64,000 nucleotides of DNA from contig NZ_AVPK01000008.1 in NCBI RefSeq assembly GCF_000768685.1, forward strand, positions 92,776-156,775, read 5' to 3'. Under the pieces are notes generated by a model. That model saw only the letters and a program-made list of their open reading frames with translations. It was not told where the DNA came from and did not search any database. Source of the DNA: Knoellia subterranea KCTC 19937 (GTDB taxonomy: Bacteria; Actinomycetota; Actinomycetes; Actinomycetales; Dermatophilaceae). The position numbers were made by a program, and so were the translations under genes. Shown here in pieces: positions 16,942 to 24,660 of this stretch (its first letter is position 1; every line of letters starts with the position of its first letter).

Positions 16942-17231
16942 TCGCCATCGTCACGCTTCTGGTCGCGTTCCCGGTCGGCTACTTCTTCCGCAGCCGGCTG
17001 GCAGCAAACACCGTGTATGCCGTTGCCTATCTCTGGGCGTTCGTCTTCCAGAGCGTCTATCTCCTGCTTTCGGTCGGCCAGCCCGAGGCCGCGTTCACTT
17101 CGGGCGACTTCCCGTGGGACTACGGGCTGGTCACGGCTGCCGTCTTCGGAGCCGGTTTTGCCCTCGTGGCCGCGGGGCAGTGGGCACGATCCCGCCGCGG
17201 GGCTGCCGCGTCGGCGGTCCAGGAGGCGTGA
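16938..17231 (+). CDS. Small membrane protein, coupled to preceding gene
   Basis: 97 aa with three hydrophobic helices ('[17 protein letters not shown]', '[20 protein letters not shown]', '[20 protein letters not shown]') and a positively charged end. The family is not recognised. Starts with ATG within the ATGA overlap of the gene upstream. Ends 14 bp before ispG. Confidence 0.68.
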   Translation: MIAIVTLLVAFPVGYFFRSRLAANTVYAVAYLWAFVFQSVYLLLSVGQPEAAFTSGDFPWDYGLVTAAVFGAGFALVAAGQWARSRRGAAASAVQEA

Positions 17232-17233
17232 GG

Positions 17234-17239
17234 GATACT
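17234..17239 (+). promoter_or_regulatory. Possible leaderless -10 hexamer before ispG
   Basis: GATACT lies 6 nt before the ATG at 17246. The GGAGG between them would be only 1 nt from the ATG, too close to act as Shine-Dalgarno, so a leaderless start is favoured. Confidence 0.35.
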
Positions 17240-17245
17240 GGAGGC

Positions 17246-18406
17246 ATGACTGTTGGTCTCGGAATGCCGTCCCTGCCCGCCCCTGTGCTGGCGCCGCGTC
17301 GCAAGACCCGCAAGATCCAGGTTGGCAAGGTCGCCGTCGGCGGAGACGCCCCCATCTCGGTGCAGTCGATGTGCACGACCCCCACGACGGACATCAATGC
17401 GACCCTCCAGCAGATCGCCGAACTCACCGCCGCTGGCTGCGACATCGTGCGTGTCGCGTGCCCCAGCCGTGACGACGCCGAGGCCCTGCCGGCCATCGCG
17501 CAGAAGTCGCAGATCCCCGTGATCGCCGACATCCACTTCCAGCCGAACTACGTGTATGCCGCTATCGACGCCGGTTGTGCCGCCGTGCGCGTCAACCCCG
17601 GCAACATCCGCGCGTTCGACGACCAGGTCGGTGAGATCGCCAAGCGCGCCAAGGCCGCTGGCGTCTCGATCCGCATCGGCGTCAACGCCGGTTCCCTCGA
17701 CAAGCGCCTGCTCGAGAAGTACGGCAAGCCCACCGCCGAGGCCCTCGTCGAGTCGGCCGTCTGGGAGGCGAGCCTCTTCGAGGAGCACGACTTCCACGAC
17801 TTCAAGATCTCCGTGAAGCACAACGACCCGGTCGTCATGGTCAAGGCCTACGAGCTGCTCTCCGAGCGCGGCGACTGGCCCCTGCACCTCGGCGTCACCG
17901 AGGCCGGCCCGGCCTTCCAGGGCACGATCAAGTCGGCGACGGCCTTCGGCGCGCTGCTCTCCAAGGGCATCGGCGACACGATCCGCGTCTCCCTCTCGGC
18001 TCCGCCGGTCGAGGAGGTCAAGGTCGGCAACCAGATCCTCCAGTCGCTCAACCTCAAGCCGCGCAAGCTCGAGATCGTCTCCTGCCCGTCGTGCGGTCGC
18101 GCCCAGGTCGACGTCTACACCCTCGCCGAGCAGGTCACGGCCGGGCTCGAGGGCATGACCGTGCCGCTGCGTGTCGCCGTCATGGGCTGCGTCGTCAACG
18201 GGCCCGGCGAGGCCCGCGAGGCCGACCTCGGTGTCGCCTCGGGCAACGGCAAGGGCCAGATCTTCGTCAAGGGTGAGGTCATCAAGACCGTTCCCGAGAG
18301 TCAGATCGTCGAGACCCTCATTGAAGAGGCCATGCGCATCGCCGAGGAGATGGGCGAGCCCATCGACGAGGAGTCGGCAGGCGCCCCGAGCGTCACCGTC
18401 GGCTGA
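17246..18406 (+). CDS. ispG: 4-hydroxy-3-methylbut-2-en-1-yl diphosphate synthase (flavodoxin)
   Basis: 386 aa. A [4Fe-4S] enzyme of the MEP pathway converting MEcPP to HMBPP. The TIM-barrel N-terminus ('[13 protein letters not shown]', '[10 protein letters not shown]', 'VRVNPGNI') and C-terminal cluster-binding Cys residues ('SCPSCGR' and '[11 protein letters not shown]') are all present. Position near dxr and rip1 is the conserved actinobacterial arrangement, here separated from rip1 by a 3.4-kb two-component module. The ATG at 17246 gives the standard N-terminus ('[20 protein letters not shown]'). Confidence 0.96.
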   Translation: MTVGLGMPSLPAPVLAPRRKTRKIQVGKVAVGGDAPISVQSMCTTPTTDINATLQQIAELTAAGCDIVRVACPSRDDAEALPAIAQKSQIPVIADIHFQPNYVYAAIDAGCAAVRVNPGNIRAFDDQVGEIAKRAKAAGVSIRIGVNAGSLDKRLLEKYGKPTAEALVESAVWEASLFEEHDFHDFKISVKHNDPVVMVKAYELLSERGDWPLHLGVTEAGPAFQGTIKSATAFGALLSKGIGDTIRVSLSAPPVEEVKVGNQILQSLNLKPRKLEIVSCPSCGRAQVDVYTLAEQVTAGLEGMTVPLRVAVMGCVVNGPGEAREADLGVASGNGKGQIFVKGEVIKTVPESQIVETLIEEAMRIAEEMGEPIDEESAGAPSVTVG

Positions 18407-18483
18407 ACGCATCGGCGAGCGGACGGCTTACACATCGTTCGTGAATTGATGCACGACGGCAGGTGAACGCCAGCGACGCCGCC

Positions 18484-18489
18484 TAGGCT
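18484..18489 (+). promoter_or_regulatory. Leaderless -10-like hexamer before GNAT gene
   Basis: TAGGCT lies 6 nt before the GTG at 18496 and no Shine-Dalgarno sequence is present. Confidence 0.45.
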
Positions 18490-18495
18490 GAACGC

Positions 18496-19341
18496 GTGCT
18501 CCGCACCCGCACCCCGGTGAGGTCGCTCACCAAGGCCGACGTCGACGACGCCCTCGAGCTCTGCTCGCGCAACGTCCCGGCGCACGTCTTCGTGGCCGCG
18601 CGGATCCTCGAGGCGTCCTCGACGGGAACGCTCGGTTCCGCGATGGTGGTGCGAGAGGACGGGCACCTGTCGTCGCTGTGCTGGGCCAGCGCGAACGTCG
18701 TCCCCGTCGAGACCACGGCCGAGGCCCGTCGCCTGTTCGCCGAACGCATCCGCCGGTGGCGAGGTCGCGTCGCGTCACTGCTCGGTCCCCGTGAAGAGGT
18801 CGTCGACCTGTGGGACGACGTCGAACCGCACTGGGGGCCGCCGCGAGCGATCCGTGCGCACCAGCCCTTGCTCGCGACGTCGACGCCACCCTCGGCCCTG
18901 GGCGTGGTCCCGGATCCGCGGGTCCGTCCCGCTCGGGCCGACGAGGTGGACCTGGTGCTGCCCGCCGCCGAGCACATGTTCACCGCCGAGATCGGGTACG
19001 CGCCCTATACGGGTTCGGCGCGCGGCTATAGGGGGTCGCTCGCGGCCCTGATCGCGCAAGGTCACACGTATGTCGTCGTCGAGGGCGGCGAGGTGATCTT
19101 CAAGACCGACATCGGGTCGCTCGCCCTGGGGTGCGCACAGTTGCAGGGCGTGTGGCTGGCACCGCGGCTGCGTGGACAGGGACTGGCTGCGCCGATGCTC
19201 GCCGGGGTCATGGAGCAGGTGATGGCCGGGCCGGCGCCCCTTGTGTCGCTCTATGTCAACGACTTCAATGCGGCGGCGCTCGCGACGTACCGGCGATTGG
19301 GGTTTGCGCCGGTGGGAGATTTCACGACTGTCCTGCTGTGA
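18496..19341 (+). CDS. GNAT-family N-acetyltransferase with N-terminal extension
   Basis: 281 aa. The C-terminal half is a GNAT fold: 'LQGVWLAPRLRGQGLAAPML' supplies the acetyl-CoA pyrophosphate loop (R-x-x-G-x-G/A) and 'VNDFNAAALATYRRLGF' the closing strand and helix. The N-terminal 140 residues ('ALELCSRNVPAHVFVAARIL') resemble the extra domain of the mycobacterial acetyltransferase that also follows ispG. Acceptor unknown. Its conserved position after ispG suggests a housekeeping role. Confidence 0.85.
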   Translation: MLRTRTPVRSLTKADVDDALELCSRNVPAHVFVAARILEASSTGTLGSAMVVREDGHLSSLCWASANVVPVETTAEARRLFAERIRRWRGRVASLLGPREEVVDLWDDVEPHWGPPRAIRAHQPLLATSTPPSALGVVPDPRVRPARADEVDLVLPAAEHMFTAEIGYAPYTGSARGYRGSLAALIAQGHTYVVVEGGEVIFKTDIGSLALGCAQLQGVWLAPRLRGQGLAAPMLAGVMEQVMAGPAPLVSLYVNDFNAAALATYRRLGFAPVGDFTTVLL

Positions 19342-19435
19342 CGCGCAGGCTCGGAGAAATCCCTTGGCCGGGTGTCGATGCGAGACCTGCTCGTTCGTCA
19401 TGGGGTTGACCGTTCACAAAGGGAAGGACCACACC

Positions 19436-19789
19436 ATGCAGTTCCTCATGCTTGTCTGCCGCGACCGTTCCGACTCCGCGCAGCCGCCGTCGCAGGCCGA
19501 TCGGGAGGGGGCGCCGGACGTCGAGCAGTGGTGGCGGGCCGCGAACGACGCCGGGAAGTACGTCATGGGCGAGCGGCTCCGCCCCGTCGAGGAGGCTCGC
19601 AGCGTGCGCGTGCGCGGCGGAGAGGTGCTCGTGAGCCAGGGCCCCTTCACGGAGACGAGTGAGCTGATCGCCGGGTTCGACGTGCTCGAGTGCGACTCCA
19701 TGGAGGAGGCCGTGCAGATCGCCTCGGGTCACTCGATGGCGCACGGCGGGGTGATCGAGGTCCGGCAGATGTGGCCCTTCGAGGACTGA
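19436..19789 (+). CDS. YCII-related domain protein
   Basis: 117 aa, the typical length of actinobacterial YCII-domain (DGPF) proteins often found beside ECF sigma factors. The family core 'MQFLMLVCRD', 'VMGERLRPVEEARSVRVRGGEVLVSQGPFTE' (ending in the GPF-TE box) and 'HSMAHGGVIEVRQMWPFED' is clear. The fold is a small ferredoxin-like barrel; enzymatic activity is not established. ATG 19436 has gggaagg upstream. No sigma-factor gene is next to it here. Confidence 0.82.
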   Translation: MQFLMLVCRDRSDSAQPPSQADREGAPDVEQWWRAANDAGKYVMGERLRPVEEARSVRVRGGEVLVSQGPFTETSELIAGFDVLECDSMEEAVQIASGHSMAHGGVIEVRQMWPFED

Positions 19790-19799
19790 CGGCGCCCGC

Positions 19800-19851
19800 G
19801 TCACGGTCCTTGCACAGGCGTAACGGGTGACGCCTGTGCAAGGACCGTGAC
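19800..19851. terminator. Bidirectional terminator: perfect 22-bp hairpin
   Basis: Arms 19800-19821 and 19830-19851 are perfectly complementary (22 bp) around an 8-nt loop. The hairpin lies between the convergent YCII and M15-like genes, 10 bp after one stop and 17 bp from the other. No U-tract on either strand. Confidence 0.8.
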
Positions 19852-19868
19852 GTCGATGTCAGTGCGCG

Positions 19869-20375
19869 TCAGCAACCGCCGCAGTTGTAGTAGAGGATGT
19901 CCCAGTGGTTGCTCTCGCGGGCGTAGATGTTGCCCGCGCCGGACTTGTACTGCCGGGCGCCATCACCGCGCAGCCCGATGTAAGGGAACGTGCCGGTGAT
20001 GTAGTTGCTGATGCAGGTGTAGGGCGAGATGTCGAGCTTGTAGCCATTCCAGTGGCTGTACGTGCCTGACGCGTGACCGGTCTCGGTGCCACCGGTGATG
20101 AGGATCGAGCATCCGCTGGCTCGCTTGAGGGTGATGATGCCGTCGATGGTCGCGCTGTTGACCTGGTCGAAGGACGTGCACGTGGACACGTTGCGGTTGC
20201 TGCACCCGCCGCTCGAGGTCCAGCTGATGCCTGCGGCGCTGAGCTTCGCGGTGGCCTGGGCGTGGGTGAGCTTGGTGACCGCGGACGCGGACGGTGCGGC
20301 GGTGAGGACCGCTGCGACGGAGACGGCCGCGACGGCGGATGTGCGCGCCGCGCGTGAAGAGAGGGCGTTCAGCAT
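19869..20375 (-). CDS. Secreted M15-like peptidoglycan peptidase family protein
   Basis: 168 aa from the ATG at 20375, behind a textbook aggagg Shine-Dalgarno. Residues 1-32 are a Sec signal peptide ending in 'PSASA'. The mature part has 'GHASGTYSHWNGYKLDI' and 'ESNHWDI', giving His108, Asp115 and His157 in the S-H-x2-G-x3-D ... H-W-D spacing of zinc ligands in M15 D-Ala-D-Ala peptidases. Six Cys residues (58, 66, 89, 121, 165, 168) fit an exported disulfide-bonded enzyme. Cell-wall cleavage is inferred from the motif; activity is untested. Confidence 0.7.
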   Translation of the reverse strand: MLNALSSRAARTSAVAAVSVAAVLTAAPSASAVTKLTHAQATAKLSAAGISWTSSGGCSNRNVSTCTSFDQVNSATIDGIITLKRASGCSILITGGTETGHASGTYSHWNGYKLDISPYTCISNYITGTFPYIGLRGDGARQYKSGAGNIYARESNHWDILYYNCGGC

Positions 20376-20505
20376 GATTCCTCCTGCATCGATGGATGAA
20401 GCCGGTGCCTTCGACGCTAGGTGGGCTCGGGCAAACGTCCGGTCAACACTGCCTCTGGACTTGGTCAAGGGATGTCGCCCGGGCGGCGCGTTGGCAGTCC
20501 TCTGA

Positions 20506-20511
20506 CACGAT
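20506..20511 (+). promoter_or_regulatory. Possible leaderless -10 hexamer before DoxX-family gene
   Basis: CACGAT lies 6 nt before the ATG at 20518, keeping the A2 and T6 bases of the pattern seen at other genes here. No Shine-Dalgarno sequence. Confidence 0.3.
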
Positions 20512-20517
20512 GAGCCC

Positions 20518-20940
20518 ATGCCGAAGACGACGAAGCTGACGAACCCGACTCCACCGCTCGACAAGGCCACGATCGGGCTCGCGACCCTCTTCCTCACGTC
20601 CGGGACGACCCACCTCGTGCGGCCCCAGGTTTTCGAGGGCATCGTCCCCAAGGTGCTGCCGAAGCGGCGCGAGCTCGTCTATGTCAGCGGTGTGGCCGAG
20701 ATCGTGTGCGCCCTCGGACTGCTCCACCCGCGCACCCGCAAGGTCGCCGGTCTCGCCAGCGCAGCACTGCTTATCGGCGTGTTCCCGGCCAACGTCAAGA
20801 TGAGCGCCGACAACGCGAAGCGCGCTCAGCGCAAGGACGACGTCGGGTCGAAGGCCTTCTTCGCCGGCACGGTTGCCCGCCTGCCGATGCAGTGGCCGAT
20901 GATCCGCACGGCACTGCGCGCCAGCGGCCGTCTGCGCTGA
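20518..20940 (+). CDS. DoxX-family membrane protein
   Basis: 140-aa membrane protein with four predicted helices. 'LFLTSGTTHLVRPQVFEGIVPKVLP' and 'VSGVAEIVCALGLLHPRTRK' match the DoxX/DoxD-like fold, in which a His in the first helix and 'E-x3-A-L-G-L' in the second are conserved. DoxX proteins are linked to quinone, thiol or redox stress functions in other bacteria; the role here is not known. Confidence 0.75.
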   Translation: MPKTTKLTNPTPPLDKATIGLATLFLTSGTTHLVRPQVFEGIVPKVLPKRRELVYVSGVAEIVCALGLLHPRTRKVAGLASAALLIGVFPANVKMSADNAKRAQRKDDVGSKAFFAGTVARLPMQWPMIRTALRASGRLR

Positions 20941-20961
20941 GCCTCGACCTCAGTCCCGGCC

Positions 20962-21615
20962 TCAGTACAGCCCGGAGGAGTAGCTCGCGCCGTAGTACAC
21001 CTCCAGCGCCGCGACACTGTCGAGGGGGCGCTCGGTGAGGTGCGCGATGTTGGCGCGTGACGGCACTGCCCCCGGCTGCCACGTGTCGGGGTGCCACAAC
21101 TTGCTGCGCATGAACGCCTTGGCGCAGTGCCCGAAGATCTCGTCGATCTCGACCACCAGCGCGAGCACCGGCCGGTGTCCCTTGACGACCATGTCGTCGA
21201 ACCAAGGCGCGTCGGACACGAGATGGGCGCGTCCGTTGATGCGCAGGGTGTCGCCGCGACCGGGCATGACGAACAGCAGCCCGACGTGCGGGTTGGCGAG
21301 CACGTTGCGGTAGCCGTCGGCCCGGCGGTTGCCCTTGCGCTCGGGGATGGCGATGGTGCGGTCGTCGATGACGTGGACGAACCCGGCAGGGTCACCCTTG
21401 GGTGAGGCATCGCACGACCCGTCGGGGGCGGACGTCGAGACGACGACGAAGGGTGTCGCCGCGATCCACTGCCGGTCGATGTCGAGGAGCTCGTGGCGCA
21501 CCTTGTTGCGCACCGCGTCCGTCGGGTCGCCCAGGAGGGCGGTGATTTCCGAGTCGGTCGTGATGCGGTGGGCGTTCGCAGGGTGCGCGGCGGTCCCGGG
21601 TTGCACGTCGGTCAC
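20962..21615 (-). CDS. Pyridoxamine 5'-phosphate oxidase-fold (FMN-dependent) protein
   Basis: 217 aa from the GTG at 21615, whose GTGA overlaps the stop of the alkyltransferase-like gene. The split-barrel core 'FVVVSTSAPDGSCDASPKGDPAGFVHVIDDRTIAIPE' is seen in pieces, with 'NRRADGYRNVLANPHVGLLFVMPG' forming the FMN phosphate site. This belongs to the MSMEG_1061-type branch of PNPOx-like proteins that bind FMN or F420. 'AFMRSKLW' at the end of the barrel is typical. Substrate unknown. Confidence 0.82.
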   Translation of the reverse strand: MTDVQPGTAAHPANAHRITTDSEITALLGDPTDAVRNKVRHELLDIDRQWIAATPFVVVSTSAPDGSCDASPKGDPAGFVHVIDDRTIAIPERKGNRRADGYRNVLANPHVGLLFVMPGRGDTLRINGRAHLVSDAPWFDDMVVKGHRPVLALVVEIDEIFGHCAKAFMRSKLWHPDTWQPGAVPSRANIAHLTERPLDSVAALEVYYGASYSSGLY

Positions 21616-22142
21616 GGCTTCCACTCCAGGTCGGCGTCGGTCAGTGCGGAGTCGAGGATGCCGAGTGCCTTCGGGCCCATGCCGTGCAGCGCGGCGATGT
21701 CGGCGCGAGTCCACTCGGACAGCTCCTCGAGCGTCGTGATGCCGACGTGCTCCATCGCGTTCTGGGCCGGATTGCTCGTCTTCGGCAGCGGAGTCCCCAT
21801 GGCTTCGAGAGTAGCCGCGATCCGTTGCCGGTATGCCGCGGCCAGGGCCTCGAGGTCCGCGCGGTAGTCCGCGATCCGGCAACCCAAACCGTTGCGCTTC
21901 ACGAGGATTCCCTCGTCGGCCCAGTGGGGGCGTGCCTGCGTGAGCAGCGGTGGGGGAAGGTCTCCGGCGGCGTTCGTGATCCGCCACCAGGGCAGTCCCT
22001 CGCTGTGGTGACGCATGAACGCGCCCACCTGTCGCGGGCCGATCCCGACGATGGCGGCGAGGTCGCCGTAGGACACGACCCGCCCCCTCGGCACGAGCTC
22101 GACGAGGGTCAGCACCCGCTCGATCGTCAGCTCACTGGCCAT
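21612..22142 (-). CDS. Alkyltransferase-like (ATL) DNA-repair protein with C-terminal HhH domain
   Basis: 176 aa. The N-terminal 100 residues have the helix-turn-helix and active-site loop of O6-alkylguanine-DNA alkyltransferases ('GRVVSYGDLAAIVGI', 'RQVGAFMRHH'), but the nucleophile motif PCHR is replaced by PWWR (residues 51-54), so alkyl transfer is impossible, as in Atl1. Such proteins bind O6-alkylguanine and hand it to nucleotide excision repair. The extra C-terminus (about 125-176, 'GITTLEELSEWTRADIAALHGMGPKALG') is a helix-hairpin-helix module that should add DNA contacts. Confidence 0.82.
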   Translation of the reverse strand: MASELTIERVLTLVELVPRGRVVSYGDLAAIVGIGPRQVGAFMRHHSEGLPWWRITNAAGDLPPPLLTQARPHWADEGILVKRNGLGCRIADYRADLEALAAAYRQRIAATLEAMGTPLPKTSNPAQNAMEHVGITTLEELSEWTRADIAALHGMGPKALGILDSALTDADLEWKP

Positions 22143-22165
22143 GAGGGCGAGCCTGCCACGACACC

Positions 22166-22171
22166 TAGGAT
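22166..22171 (+). promoter_or_regulatory. Leaderless -10-like hexamer before MFS gene
   Basis: TAGGAT lies 6 nt before the GTG at 22178; no Shine-Dalgarno sequence. The divergent alkyltransferase-like gene starts 35 bp away with a CAGGCT hexamer of its own. Confidence 0.45.
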
Positions 22172-22177
22172 GAAGCG

Positions 22178-23458
22178 GTGGTGGGACCCGAGATCGTCGT
22201 GAGCACTCAGTCGCTCCCGAGCCTCTGGCGGGACGGCGACTTCCTGCGCTACTGGGGCTCCCGCGCGGTCACGATGATCGGCTCGTCCGTCACCGCGGTT
22301 GCCCTGCCCGTCCTCATCTACCACCTCACCGGTTCACCCGCCCTGACGTCCGGCCTCAGGGCGACGAGCACCCTGTCGATGGCGGCTTTCGGCCTCGTCG
22401 GCGGCGTCCTCGGCGACCGCTTCGACCGCCGCCGCATCATGATCACCGCCGACCTCGTCAGCGCGCTCGCCATCGCGAGTCTCGTCGCGGCTCACCTTGC
22501 CGGGGTCCTCACCGTTCCTCATGTGTATGCCGCCGACTTCGCCTCCGCGTCGGCGGCTGTCCTTTTCGACGGGTCCAGTGCCGGAGCACTGCCGACCCTC
22601 GTGGGTCGACCACGATTGCCGGAGGCCAACGCCCGCATCTGGGGCACGCAGGGAGTCCTCGACGTCGTCATGCCGGCACTCGCCGGGCTGGCGCTCGCGA
22701 TCTGGTCGCCGGCCAGTCTCCTGGTCATCGATGTCCTGTCGTTCGTCGGGAGCGCCCTACTCGTGCGCGCCATCCGCGGTGCCCTCAACGAACGGCGTGC
22801 CAGGACCGTCAGGACGACCGCCCGGGACCTCTGGGCGGACCTCGTCGAAGGCGTCACCTTCCTCCGACGCCATCCGACCCTGTGGCCGCTCGCGATGGTG
22901 GCGGTCTTCGGGGCCGGGTCGGCGGCCGCCCTGCTCGGCCTCATCGTGCCGTGGGCCGACCGCGTCCTCGGTGTGGGCACGAGCGGGTGGAGGTTCGGGA
23001 TGCTCTTCGGCAGTTGGGCGGCTGGTGCGTTCTTCGCGTCCTTCCTCATGCCGCGACTGAGCCGGCGGTATGGAGCGATCCGGCTCGCGCAGTGCCTCTT
23101 CCCGGCCATGACCGTGCTGTTGCTCGTCCTCAGCCGGCTTGATCGCTACGGCGGGGCGCTCGCGGTCTACCTCGCCCACGCCACCCTGCACGTCCTGGTC
23201 ATCAGCGCCACCGTCACCTATCGCATGCAGATCGTTCCCGAACGCCTCCTGTCCCGAGTGAGCACTGCATCACGCACGCTCTCGTGGGGTGGCGGCGCGA
23301 CGATCGGGGTTCTCGTCTCGGGCCAGCTCGCCTCGCACTTCGGCGTGAGGGCCGCCCTCCTCGCGGTGGCCGTCGCCAACGGCTGTGCCGCCCTGCTCGC
23401 CTGGGTGCCCGCCCTGCGGCGAGCGGCACCCACGGCGCGGTACGCGGAAACGGCGTGA
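22178..23458 (+). CDS. MFS transporter (MFS_3/EntS-like)
   Basis: 426 aa with about twelve hydrophobic helices. The signature loop 'GGVLGDRFDRRRIMI' between helices 2 and 3 is present, and 'RRYGAIRLAQ' occurs at the equivalent point in the second half. This resembles the MFS_3/EntS-type proton-driven exporters. The substrate cannot be inferred from context. Starts with GTG in a leaderless arrangement; the next gene has its own signals. Confidence 0.85.
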   Translation: MVGPEIVVSTQSLPSLWRDGDFLRYWGSRAVTMIGSSVTAVALPVLIYHLTGSPALTSGLRATSTLSMAAFGLVGGVLGDRFDRRRIMITADLVSALAIASLVAAHLAGVLTVPHVYAADFASASAAVLFDGSSAGALPTLVGRPRLPEANARIWGTQGVLDVVMPALAGLALAIWSPASLLVIDVLSFVGSALLVRAIRGALNERRARTVRTTARDLWADLVEGVTFLRRHPTLWPLAMVAVFGAGSAAALLGLIVPWADRVLGVGTSGWRFGMLFGSWAAGAFFASFLMPRLSRRYGAIRLAQCLFPAMTVLLLVLSRLDRYGGALAVYLAHATLHVLVISATVTYRMQIVPERLLSRVSTASRTLSWGGGATIGVLVSGQLASHFGVRAALLAVAVANGCAALLAWVPALRRAAPTARYAETA

Positions 23459-23604
23459 CCGGCATACCTGCCTGCATGGGCCATCCGAACCAGCCCGAAC
23501 CGGTGGGTCCGGCTGGCCCGCCCGAGTGATGTGACCACGCTGCGCAGCGAGGACAGTTGAAGTGACGACGCGACGGGCAGGCCGTCGCAATGCCGGGTCG
23601 TCTG

Positions 23605-23628
23605 GTCTGGGGTGGAAGGAGACCAGAC
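23605..23628 (+). promoter_or_regulatory. Hairpin enclosing the Shine-Dalgarno sequence
   Basis: GTCTGG at 23605-23610 pairs with CCAGAC at 23623-23628. The 12-nt loop holds the aaggag ribosome-binding site, and the 3' arm abuts the ATG at 23629. The hairpin could tune initiation. Confidence 0.35.
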
Positions 23629-24555
23629 ATGACACTCGCGCAGATCGCCGCAGGAACGAAGAACGTGTCGGTGCAGGACTACACCGGCGGGGTCCCGTTG
23701 GCCAAGGAGTTCCAGAACCGTCTCACCGTCCTCGGGTGCCTCGACCCGCCGGCGGACGGTTCCGTGGGTCCGGTGACCAAGCTCGTCGTCCCGACGTTCG
23801 CCAAGGTGCTCAACCTGCCCGCGGCCGACGGCATCACCCCCGCTGTCGCCAGGGCGATGCTGTCGCAGACCGCCGCGACGTTCCTGCCGTGGTCGTTCGG
23901 CAACGACTTCCCGAGCAAGCTCGTGCGGTTCATGTTGGACAAGGGCTTCTTCGTGGCGCGACTTCCGGGCTTCCTCACGATCGTCTACATCGAGGGTGCC
24001 GACGAGAACGGCCGTCCCAACCCGGACAAGTTCAACCAGTTCAACGACCGGCGGATCGTCCTGCGCCGAGAGCCGAACGGGCGGCCGGTGATCCTGCACA
24101 ACGCCCTCGCGACGACCGAACCGGGGAAGTTCTTCACGGAGAATCCGCCCAAACCCGAGGGCGCCGCCCGCATCGCCTTCGGGCAGTACAAGGCGTGGCG
24201 GGTCGGCTTCCACAAGGCCAGCCAGTCGCCGCCGACGCGGCACGAGGCGTTGGTCCAGGTCGGAAACATCACGATTCACCGGGACAAGAACAAGGACGGG
24301 AAGCGCGTTGACGCGCAGGGCAGGGAGGACAAGAAGTTCACTGGTGACGGGTTCGGGATCAACCAGCACAACGGGCACGACAACCCCGTGGACAACGTCG
24401 GGAAAACCAGCGCGGGCTGTCTCGTCGGCCGGAGCGTGGCAGAGCACAAGGAGTTCATGGCTCTCGTCAAGACCGACCCACGGTTCAGGGCGACCAAGGG
24501 TTACGTCTATCTGACGACGGTCCTCAACGGGGACCACTTCGGCGCCTTCGCCTGA
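23629..24555 (+). CDS. Protein with L,D-transpeptidase (YkuD)-like SxGC motif
   Basis: 308 aa from the ATG at 23629 behind aaggag. The N-terminal 75 residues ('FQNRLTVLGCLDPPADGSVGPVTKLVV') look like a peptidoglycan-binding repeat. The C-terminal half has 'GINQHNGHDNPVDNVGKTSAGCLVGRS', an H-x2-G followed by S-x-G-C arrangement like the catalytic site of YkuD enzymes and related phage or bacterial wall proteins. No signal peptide is visible, so export would need another route. The family assignment is by motif only. Confidence 0.6.
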   Translation: MTLAQIAAGTKNVSVQDYTGGVPLAKEFQNRLTVLGCLDPPADGSVGPVTKLVVPTFAKVLNLPAADGITPAVARAMLSQTAATFLPWSFGNDFPSKLVRFMLDKGFFVARLPGFLTIVYIEGADENGRPNPDKFNQFNDRRIVLRREPNGRPVILHNALATTEPGKFFTENPPKPEGAARIAFGQYKAWRVGFHKASQSPPTRHEALVQVGNITIHRDKNKDGKRVDAQGREDKKFTGDGFGINQHNGHDNPVDNVGKTSAGCLVGRSVAEHKEFMALVKTDPRFRATKGYVYLTTVLNGDHFGAFA

Positions 24556-24660
24556 CGTGAGTCGCGCGGCCGTGCGGACGACACGGAATCCGCGTGAACG
24601 GCATACCGGGTCGTCGTTATCCTTGGCGGGTTCCCACCCACGAAACCCTGGAGACCCACT

